NCBI RefSeq assembly: GCF_009377205.1
Contig: NZ_VJZE01000019.1
Coordinates: 1-45,226, forward strand
Reading direction: 5' to 3'
DNA length: 45,226 nucleotides
Source: Streptomyces phyllanthi
Lineage (GTDB): Bacteria; Actinomycetota; Actinomycetes; Streptomycetales; Streptomycetaceae
Below are positions 21,688 through 28,666 of this stretch, piece after piece (the stretch's first letter is position 1; each line of letters begins with the position of its first letter). Under the pieces are notes generated by a model, which worked only from the letters and a program-made list of their open reading frames with translations, was not told the DNA's origin and ran no database searches. Both the position numbers and the translations under genes were made by a program.

Positions 21688-22659
21688 TCAGACGGTGGTC
21701 TTCTCGGGCTCAGCGGTCTGCTCGCCGTCCGCGAGGGCGGCGAGGAAGCGCTCGGCGTCGAGAGCGGCGGAGCAGCCGGTACCGGCCGCAGTGATCGCCT
21801 GACGGTAGGTGTGGTCGACGACATCGCCCGCGCCGAAGACACCGGTCAGGCTCGTCCGGGTCGAGGGCGCCTCCACCTTCAGGTAGCCCTCCTCGTCCAG
21901 GTCGAGCTGACCCTTGAAGAGCTCAGTGCGCGGGTCATGACCGATCGCGATGAAGAGACCCGTCACCGGCAGCTCGGACGTCTCGCCCGTCTTCAGGTTG
22001 CGCAGTGTCAGACCAGCCAGCTTCTGGTCGCCCTTGATCTCGGCGACCTCGCTGTCCCAGACGAACTTGATCTTCGGGTCGGCGAAGGCGCGCTCCTGCA
22101 TGGCCTTGGAGGCACGCAGGGTGTCCCGGCGGTGGACGACCGTCACGGACTTGGCGAACCGGGAGAGGAAGGTGGCTTCCTCCATGGCCGTGTCGCCGCC
22201 GCCGATCACGGCGATGTCCTGGTCCCTGAAGAAGAACCCGTCACACGTGGCGCACCAGGAGACGCCTCGACCGGAGAGAGCGTCCTCATTGGGCAGCCCC
22301 AGCTTGCGGTGCTGCGAGCCAGTGGTGACGATGACCGCCTTGGCCCGGTGGACCGTGCCCACGGTGTCTGTGACGGTCTTGATCTCACCGCTGAGGTCGA
22401 CGGCAACGACGTCGTCGGGAACGAGCTCGGCACCGAAGCGCTCGGCCTGGGCACGCATGTTGTCCATGAGCTCGGGGCCCATGATGCCGTCCCGGAAGCC
22501 GGGGAAGTTCTCCACGTCGGTGGTGTTCATCAGTGCGCCACCCGCGGTGACAGCACCCTCGAACACCAGCGGCTTGAGCGACGCGCGTGCGGTATAGAGC
22601 GCCGCCGTGTAGCCGGCGGGCCCAGAGCCGATGATGATCACGTTACGGACGTCGCTCAC
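21688..22659 (-). CDS. trxB: Thioredoxin-disulfide reductase
   Basis: The protein has 323 residues from the GTG at 22659, which has AAGGAA upstream. It is a flavoenzyme that passes electrons from NADPH to thioredoxin. The FAD-binding motif is [18 protein letters not shown], the redox-active pair is WCATCDG (Cys136 and Cys139), the NADPH motif is [15 protein letters not shown], and the C-terminal FAD motif is [15 protein letters not shown]. An in-frame extension to 22737 runs over the promoter region and is rejected. The gene is transcribed from a SigR-type promoter. Confidence 0.98.
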   Translation of the reverse strand: MSDVRNVIIIGSGPAGYTAALYTARASLKPLVFEGAVTAGGALMNTTDVENFPGFRDGIMGPELMDNMRAQAERFGAELVPDDVVAVDLSGEIKTVTDTVGTVHRAKAVIVTTGSQHRKLGLPNEDALSGRGVSWCATCDGFFFRDQDIAVIGGGDTAMEEATFLSRFAKSVTVVHRRDTLRASKAMQERAFADPKIKFVWDSEVAEIKGDQKLAGLTLRNLKTGETSELPVTGLFIAIGHDPRTELFKGQLDLDEEGYLKVEAPSTRTSLTGVFGAGDVVDHTYRQAITAAGTGCSAALDAERFLAALADGEQTAEPEKTTV

Positions 22660-22735
22660 GGCTTGATTCCTTGTCTCTGGGGACTGCTGCGTACTGCTGC
22701 CGGTGGGAGCTTCTCTCACAACTCTCACCCCACCC

Positions 22736-22762
22736 AACGGATCCTACGGGGCGTGCATTCCC
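22736..22762 (-). promoter_or_regulatory. SigR-type promoter of trxBA
   Basis: On the minus strand GGGAAT (22762-22757) is followed after 18 nt by GTT (22738-22736). This exactly matches the SigR consensus GGGAAT-N18-GTT known for the S. coelicolor trxBA promoter. It lies about 77 bp upstream of the trxB start and implies induction by disulfide stress. Confidence 0.85.
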
Positions 22763-22861
22763 GGTGTGTCCGGGCACACGGTGTCGTGGCACCGCACAGG
22801 GAAGCCATGGGTTGGCAGGTGACCGAAAGCCAAGCTCAGCGACTGGCGCTTGCTGTTATGG

Positions 22862-23803
22862 CTAGGAGCGGGGGAAGGAGTGCTTCACCAGGACGTCACC
22901 CGGGGACGCCGATTTCTTGGTCACACAGGTGGCGTCGACGACGTACGCGGTGACGCGGCTGGTGTCGTCGGTGTCGGGCAGCACCACAAGATAGGCGGGA
23001 GCCTCCTCGTACTCGCCCTTTCTGTATGCCAGCGGGGCCTCGCTGCGGCCGATGCCCTGAGCGATACAGGGGGGCACGTCGACCACGCCATAGATGTTGT
23101 GATTCGGCTCGTTGGTGGAGCCCGGTGGTTTGGTGGCGGTGCCCCAGGTGTCCCTGTCGCCAGAAGTGCTGCCCTCGCGGTTGGTTCCGGCGAGGAGATC
23201 CGCCACCTGGTTCTTCAGCGTGTCCCCGGAGAATGTGCTCGTGGACACGTCCTGGCTGTATGTCTCCGCTGGGGTGTCAGCGGAGTTCGTCCCCATCGAC
23301 TGCACGAGCAGACTTCCGAACCCCAAGGTGGCTGCAGTGAAGACCGCGCCCACGACGATTGTCCTCCGACGAGCGCGGCGCTTGCGGTCCGGACGACCGG
23401 GGCCCGTGGAGGCGCGGGAGTGGCCTGCGGGCCTGTCCGCCGCGGTCGATGTTTCACGTGAAACATGCACGCCGCTGTCCTCATCGCTCTCCCGGCGCGA
23501 GGCCCTGACCGATGTAGGAGTCGTCGTGGCCTCGGGGGCGGGTGCCGTGGCGTCCAGCAGAGCTTCGGCGGCCAGGGCTGCGTCGATGCGGCCGGCGATG
23601 TCGGCGGGCATACGCGGTGCGTCCGGCAGGGTGCCGAGCATGCCGCGGATCTCCTCCAGGGAGGCGTACACGTCGGCGCAGAGGGGGCACTCGTCCAGGT
23701 GCTGTCGCAGGTCCGACATACGAGAGGGGGGGAGCAGACCTTCGGTGAGGTCGGAGAGTTCCGTGACCTCCGGGTGCTCGGCCGTGTCGGTCGTGGATGT
23801 CAC
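22862..23803 (-). CDS. Zinc-finger anti-sigma factor of the SigM module
   Basis: The protein has 313 residues. The N-terminal half is cytoplasmic with an HxxxCxxC zinc-binding anti-sigma motif (LRQHLDECPLCADVY, about residues 32-46). A disordered linker follows that contains a parS-encoded VSRET. One membrane segment comes after RRRTIVVG (VFTAATLGFGSLLVQSM, about 150-167), and the outer domain has conserved cysteines (VPPCIAQG, VDATCVTKK). It should bind the ECF sigma encoded just upstream; the genes overlap by 4 bp. Mycobacteria have the parallel order sigM, rsmA, trxB2, trxC. The outside signal is unknown. Confidence 0.88.
   Translation of the reverse strand: MTSTTDTAEHPEVTELSDLTEGLLPPSRMSDLRQHLDECPLCADVYASLEEIRGMLGTLPDAPRMPADIAGRIDAALAAEALLDATAPAPEATTTPTSVRASRRESDEDSGVHVSRETSTAADRPAGHSRASTGPGRPDRKRRARRRTIVVGAVFTAATLGFGSLLVQSMGTNSADTPAETYSQDVSTSTFSGDTLKNQVADLLAGTNREGSTSGDRDTWGTATKPPGSTNEPNHNIYGVVDVPPCIAQGIGRSEAPLAYRKGEYEEAPAYLVVLPDTDDTSRVTAYVVDATCVTKKSASPGDVLVKHSFPRS
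23451..23464. other. parS: parS site 5 (inside the anti-sigma gene)
   Basis: GTTTCACGTGAAAC lies in the codons for the anti-sigma linker, read on the minus strand as His-Val-Ser-Arg-Glu-Thr, the same frame as in parA and parB. Confidence 0.92.
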
Positions 23804-24513
23804 GCTCGCCCACCTCCGCCCTTCACAGCTGCTGAATCGCTTGGCCCCGCATCATGTGGTCCTGCTGCGGGTGGGACGGATGTCCCTCCCGTCCGGTTCC
23901 TTCTCCCCGCCGACTTCTTGCCGCCCCTGTCTCCGCCGTCCGTACGGAGATGGGTGAGGAGAGGAAGAAGTCTGGCCCGGCCACGGGCACAGCGGCTTTT
24001 CACGGTGCCGGTGGGCACGTCGAGGATCCTGGCCGCCTCTGCCACCGGGTAGCCCTGCATGTCCACCAGGACGAGTGCGGCGCGCTGGTCGGCGGGCAGG
24101 GTTCCGAGCGCTTCCAGGAGCTGGCGGTGCAGGTCGTTGCGCTCCGCCGGAGCCGACGCCGACTCGTGCGGCTCCAGGAGCTGCTCCAAGCGCTCGGTGT
24201 CGTCGACAGGTGAGGTCTTCCGGGAAGCGGCTTTGCGGGCGCGGTCGAGGCAGGCGTTCACCGTGATGCGGTGCAGCCACGTCGTGACGGCCGACTGGCC
24301 CCGGAAGGTATGGGCGGCCCGATAGGCGGAGACGAGGGCGTCCTGGACCGCGTCGGCTGCCTCCTCGCGGTCCCCCAGGGTGCGCAGAGCAACGGCCCAC
24401 AGCCGGTCGCGGTGCCGCCGCACGAGCTCTCCGAAGGCGTCGGGATCACCCTCGACATGGCGCGCGAGGAGATCCTGATCGCTCGCCATGCCGTGTGCGG
24501 CGTCGTCTGCCAT
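23800..24513 (-). CDS. sigM: ECF RNA polymerase sigma factor SigM
   Basis: The protein has 237 residues from the ATG at 24513, which has GGGGAGGGGG upstream. Region 2 (about 10-85) reads DPDAFGELVRRHRDRLWAVA, DAVQDALVSAYRAAHTFRGQ and TWLHRITVNACLDRARK. Region 4 (about 120-170) reads LPADQRAALVLVDMQGYPVA and AARILDVPTGTVKSRCARGR. Region 3 is missing, as in all ECF sigmas. A Gly/Arg-rich tail follows region 4. It starts 26 bp after the pseudokinase gene and overlaps its anti-sigma gene, so the module is probably co-transcribed with the murJ group. The name rests on synteny with mycobacterial sigM. Confidence 0.9.
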   Translation of the reverse strand: MADDAAHGMASDQDLLARHVEGDPDAFGELVRRHRDRLWAVALRTLGDREEAADAVQDALVSAYRAAHTFRGQSAVTTWLHRITVNACLDRARKAASRKTSPVDDTERLEQLLEPHESASAPAERNDLHRQLLEALGTLPADQRAALVLVDMQGYPVAEAARILDVPTGTVKSRCARGRARLLPLLTHLRTDGGDRGGKKSAGRRNRTGGTSVPPAAGPHDAGPSDSAAVKGGGGRA

Positions 24514-24539
24514 CGGACCCCCTCCCCTGGGTCGAGCCG

Positions 24540-26267
24540 TCAGCCCTTGAACGTCACATCGGTGATGGCCTGCTTGTAGCCCTGACCGCTGTAGTCGTCC
24601 CTGGGGGCGAAGGGTACATCCGTGATCCACAGGAGCACGTACCGAGTCTTCACCGACTTCGACGCCTTCACGCCGATGGTGGTGCCGCTCGTCGTGTTGG
24701 ATCCGATCTTCTTCATCCCGTCCACGGATGTCGAGGGGGTCAGCGAATCGGCGGCGTAGAGATGGACGGTGGTGTGGTCGCCGCCATAGCGGAGCCCTAT
24801 CGACGCCGTCGAGACGTCCTTGGCCGAGCCGAGGTCGTAGACGATGCCCACACCGGGCTTGTACGGCGCGAGTCGAGGGCCGTCCGCGTAGCTCTTGGTG
24901 CGCCAGAACGTGGAGGCCCTGCCGTCGTACGTGTTGTCCGCGTCCTCCGCCGCCTGGGCGGAGCCCTCGATCACGTACTCCTCGGCGTCCTTGATCGCTA
25001 TGGTCTTGACCGGCTTGGTCTCGGGAGCCTTCTTGTCGTTCTCGTCCGTCGTCTGGGTCTTGTCCGTGTCGCCGGACGAATTGCCGCCCTGGTCCATGAG
25101 GGCGTCCGCGAGCTGCCAGCTACCGAGACCCAGAGCGGCGATGAGAAGCGCCGACACGGCCCACTTGAGGGCTTTGCCGGTACGACTCTGCAAGGGGGGC
25201 GGGGGCGTCGGGATCGGCTGGGTGGCGCCGGGGTGGGGCGTCTGACGGCCGTAGGTCCCCTGTTGGTACGTCGTGCGCTGGTACTCGGGCGGCGCGGTGA
25301 ACGCGGGCTCCGGCGGGCGGATGCGTGGCATGTCACCGATCGCCTTGACCAGTTCCTCCGGCGTGGTGCACGGAGACTCGTGACGGGAGGCGGTCGCGCC
25401 GTCGTTGACCAGCGCGCGCATGGCGAGCTCCGACAGACCGCGGTGAACGCCTGCCCGCACCTGGTCGGGGGCGATGAGCCCGACGTCCTTGGGCAGCCCG
25501 GAGAGACCGTATGCGTCGTCCTCGTACGGCCAGCGCTGGGTGAGAGCGGCGTACAGGAGGGCGCCGATCGCTTCCGTGTCGGTGCGCTGGGGGGTCTCGG
25601 AGCTGATCCCGCGCAGCGCGGCGTTCACGGCAAGCCCGCGGATGCGCCACTGACCGGAGCTGGAGCGGAGCACGGCGGCGGGGTTGAGCCGCAGATGGGA
25701 CAGACCCTCACGATGCGCCGCGGCCATGGCGTGAGAGATCTGGGTGACCATCTGATAGGCGTCGTGGGGCTCCAGCGGGCCTGAGGCGAGCAGCGCCGTC
25801 AGTTCCGTGGCGTCCGGGAGCCACTCGTGCACCACGTAGACGAGGTCGTTCTCCTCGACCGCATCCAGGACCTGGACGAAGCGGGGATCGCCCAGCAACG
25901 CCGAGGAGCGGGCCGCGGCCAGCACGGAGCGGGCCCGTGCGTGGTCGGCCGGCAGGATGTGCACGCCGACGGCGCGGCGGAGTTTCTCATCCACCGCACG
26001 CCAACTGCTGAACCCGTCCAGACGGGTGACGCACTCTTCAAGGCGATAGCGTCTGGCGAGCTTGTGGCCGCTGTGCAGTTCGGGCGGCGTGGCCTTTCCG
26101 GCCTCGGTTCCGCCGCTCCCCTGTGCCTCTTCACTCGCCGAGCTGTCCGTGTCCCGCTCCCGGTTCTGGGCCACCCCGTCGGCCGTGGACTGGTCCGCCT
26201 GTGCGGTCAGCGGCTCGTCACCGCTGTTGTCTGCCACGTCGACGGCAGCCGTGCTCCGTTCCGCCAC
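24540..26267 (-). CDS. Pseudokinase membrane protein of the MurJ locus
   Basis: The protein has 575 residues from the GTG at 26267, chosen because GCAGGA lies just upstream; an ATG at 26291 is an alternative. A kinase-like fold spans about residues 55-300. The catalytic residues are gone: the HRDxxxxN loop reads HLRLNPAAVL, DFG is replaced by IRGLAV, and no lysine sits in AVGVHIL. A Pro-rich linker and one membrane segment (WAVSALLIAALGLGSWQLA) follow. The outer domain (FWRTKSYADGPRLAPYKPG; VYDLGSAKDVSTASIGLRYG) resembles a discoidin-like beta-sandwich. In M. tuberculosis the equivalent pseudokinase is fused to MviN and binds FhaA. Here it is a separate gene just after murJ. Confidence 0.87.
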   Translation of the reverse strand: MAERSTAAVDVADNSGDEPLTAQADQSTADGVAQNRERDTDSSASEEAQGSGGTEAGKATPPELHSGHKLARRYRLEECVTRLDGFSSWRAVDEKLRRAVGVHILPADHARARSVLAAARSSALLGDPRFVQVLDAVEENDLVYVVHEWLPDATELTALLASGPLEPHDAYQMVTQISHAMAAAHREGLSHLRLNPAAVLRSSSGQWRIRGLAVNAALRGISSETPQRTDTEAIGALLYAALTQRWPYEDDAYGLSGLPKDVGLIAPDQVRAGVHRGLSELAMRALVNDGATASRHESPCTTPEELVKAIGDMPRIRPPEPAFTAPPEYQRTTYQQGTYGRQTPHPGATQPIPTPPPPLQSRTGKALKWAVSALLIAALGLGSWQLADALMDQGGNSSGDTDKTQTTDENDKKAPETKPVKTIAIKDAEEYVIEGSAQAAEDADNTYDGRASTFWRTKSYADGPRLAPYKPGVGIVYDLGSAKDVSTASIGLRYGGDHTTVHLYAADSLTPSTSVDGMKKIGSNTTSGTTIGVKASKSVKTRYVLLWITDVPFAPRDDYSGQGYKQAITDVTFKG

Positions 26268-26384
26268 CGTCGTTCCTGCCTCCCCATCCATTACGCGCTG
26301 TCCGACGCCAAAGCCAATTGTGCCCACAGTCCGCCGCTATGAGCGACACACGGCGGCGGACGATGGTTGTGCGCGTACCCCGCC

Positions 26385-28619
26385 TCAGCGCCCGAGGCGC
26401 CCACGGACCATGCCGACCATTGAGTTGAGCTCCTCGATGCGCATCCGCCGCGCCGCGACGTAGAAGACACCAAGAAGAACGATTCCGCCACCCACAAGCG
26501 CGAGCATAGAGCCGCCGACGCCCTGTCCCAGACTGCGGCTGATCCCGAAGCAGGCCGCACCGCTCAGCATGGCCGCGGGCAGCGAGGCGATGCTCAGCCG
26601 CGCGTAAGTCCGCAGCACCCTGGATCCGTCCAGGTCACCGCCCAGCCGCTTGCGCAGCCGCCGCCAGGCAATGCCGACACCGATCACGTACGCCAGCCCG
26701 TACGAGGCGGCCATACCGACGACGGCCCACCGGGCCGGCAGCACGAAGTAGCAGAGCCCGGATGCCGCGGCGTTGACGACGGCCACAATGACCGTGTTGT
26801 AGAAGGGAGTCCGGGTGTCCTCGTACGCGTAGAAGGCGCGAAGCACCACGTACTGCACGGAGTACGGGATCAGACCGAGGCCGAACGCCATCAGCATGAA
26901 GCCCATGTTCGTGGCCGCGCTGGTGCCGGAGGAGCCGAAGATCAGGGTGCACATCGGGATGCCGAGTGAGACGAAGCCGAAGGCGATCGGCACGATCGCG
27001 ACGGCCGTCGTACGCAGGCCCTGGGAGATGTCATCGCGGACGGCGCCCGCGTCGTCCTCGGCGGCCGAGCGAGAGATCCGTGGCAGCAGGGCGGCCATCA
27101 GGGAGACCGTGATGATCGCCTGCGGCAGGCCCCAGATGAGCTGGGCGTTGGCGTAGGCGCTGAAACCGGTGCCTGCGATGTTCGTGTCCGCGACGGAGGC
27201 GGTGGCGAGCTGGGTGACGACGAGGGCACCCGCCTGGTTGGCGAGGACGAACAGGATCGTCCACTTGGCCAGCATCGCGGCCTTGCCCAGGCCGTGGCCC
27301 TTCCAGTCGAAACGCAGGCGCAGTTTGAATCCGGTCTCCCGCAGATACGGGATCATCGCGAGGGCCTGGACGACGAGGCCGAGGAGGACACCGACACCGA
27401 GGAGCCGAAGCCCCTCCGGCGGGATGTTCTCGACTTTCATGTGCGAGTTGGCCGCGCTGCCGTACACCCAGAGGAACGCCCCGAGAGTCACGATGATGAC
27501 GATGTTGTTCAGGACCGGGGTCCACATCATGGCGCCGAACCTGCCGCGGGCGTTGAGGATCTGCCCCATCACCACGTGGATGCCCATGAAGAAGATCGAC
27601 GGCAGGAAGTACCGGGTGAAGGTGACGGCGACCTCGTTGGCCGAGGCATTGGTGGCGAGAGGGTTCGACAGCGCACGGACCAGGAGTGGTGCGGCGAACC
27701 AAGCCGCCACGGTGAGCCCGCCAAGAGCCACCATGACCAGAGTCAGCAGCCGGTTGGCATAGGCCTCTCCGCCGTCGTCGTCCTCCTTCATGGCCCGCAC
27801 GAGCTGAGGCACGAAGACGGAGTTGAGCCCGCCGCCGACGGTCAAGATGTAGATCATCGTCGGCAGCTGGTACGCCACCTGGAAGGACTCGCCCAGGAGG
27901 TTCAGGCCGAGCGCGGAAACGATCATCGCCGAGCGGATGAACCCTGTGAGGCGCGACACCATGGTGCCGGCCGCCATCACGGCGCTGGACTTCAGCAGGC
28001 CCGAGGCGCGGCCGCTCTTCTTCGCCGGAGGGGCGGGAGCGGGTGCTGCGGCAGATCGTGGCGGTTCGGAGTCCTGGCCGGGCATCGGAGGCTGGGCCGG
28101 ACCCGGTACGGACGCCTGTTCCATGGCCGCGTGTCCGCCGCCCTGCTGCTGGTCGCGGAAGAGGTGGGCGAAGGCGTCCGGCTCGTGACGCTGCTCACCG
28201 GCCTCGGAGACCAGGTCGTCCACGCCCACGAACTGCGTCGTACGGGGGTTGTCGCCGTAGGGGAGATGCCGCGTCGGCCCCTCCGGCTCGGGCGGCGGTG
28301 TCTGCGCCCATACGCGAGGGTCGGGAGCGTACGGGGAGGCGGGCGGCTGGGCGTAGAGCGGCTGCTGCGGCTGGTACGTGCCCGGAGGCGGTGGGGGATG
28401 AGCGGCGCGGTCGTAGAGCGCCTCGGTGACCGGGTCCTGAGCCGACAGGTCCTGCGCCCGGTAGGGATCCTGGCCGAAAGCATCCTGTCCCTGGGCATCC
28501 TGGAGGTACATGTCTGTGTGGGGCTGAGGCGGAACCTGGCCCGGACCCGGCTGCGGGTGCTGGGGGCGGCCCGAGTCGGCCGCCCCCTGCCCGCGGTCAC
28601 CGTCGTACGGCGCGTTCAT
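26385..28619 (-). CDS. murJ: Lipid II flippase MurJ (MviN)
   Basis: The protein has 744 residues. The first 200 or so form a cytoplasmic Pro/Gln-rich extension, not present in enterobacterial MurJ. The MOP-superfamily core starts at GLLKSSAVMAAGTMVSRLTG and includes GGGLNSVFVPQLVRAMKED, LGLVVQALAMIPYLRETGFK and SVQYVVLRAFYAYEDTRTPF, with about 14 membrane segments. It flips lipid II across the membrane for peptidoglycan synthesis. The ATG at 28619 follows GAGGTGGGG. The gene sits between the DUF6049 gene and the pseudokinase gene, all in one direction. Confidence 0.95.
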   Translation of the reverse strand: MNAPYDGDRGQGAADSGRPQHPQPGPGQVPPQPHTDMYLQDAQGQDAFGQDPYRAQDLSAQDPVTEALYDRAAHPPPPPGTYQPQQPLYAQPPASPYAPDPRVWAQTPPPEPEGPTRHLPYGDNPRTTQFVGVDDLVSEAGEQRHEPDAFAHLFRDQQQGGGHAAMEQASVPGPAQPPMPGQDSEPPRSAAAPAPAPPAKKSGRASGLLKSSAVMAAGTMVSRLTGFIRSAMIVSALGLNLLGESFQVAYQLPTMIYILTVGGGLNSVFVPQLVRAMKEDDDGGEAYANRLLTLVMVALGGLTVAAWFAAPLLVRALSNPLATNASANEVAVTFTRYFLPSIFFMGIHVVMGQILNARGRFGAMMWTPVLNNIVIIVTLGAFLWVYGSAANSHMKVENIPPEGLRLLGVGVLLGLVVQALAMIPYLRETGFKLRLRFDWKGHGLGKAAMLAKWTILFVLANQAGALVVTQLATASVADTNIAGTGFSAYANAQLIWGLPQAIITVSLMAALLPRISRSAAEDDAGAVRDDISQGLRTTAVAIVPIAFGFVSLGIPMCTLIFGSSGTSAATNMGFMLMAFGLGLIPYSVQYVVLRAFYAYEDTRTPFYNTVIVAVVNAAASGLCYFVLPARWAVVGMAASYGLAYVIGVGIAWRRLRKRLGGDLDGSRVLRTYARLSIASLPAAMLSGAACFGISRSLGQGVGGSMLALVGGGIVLLGVFYVAARRMRIEELNSMVGMVRGRLGR

Positions 28620-28666
28620 CGTTACCCCACCTCATCGTCCCCTGGCCCACGGGGCCACGACATCGC

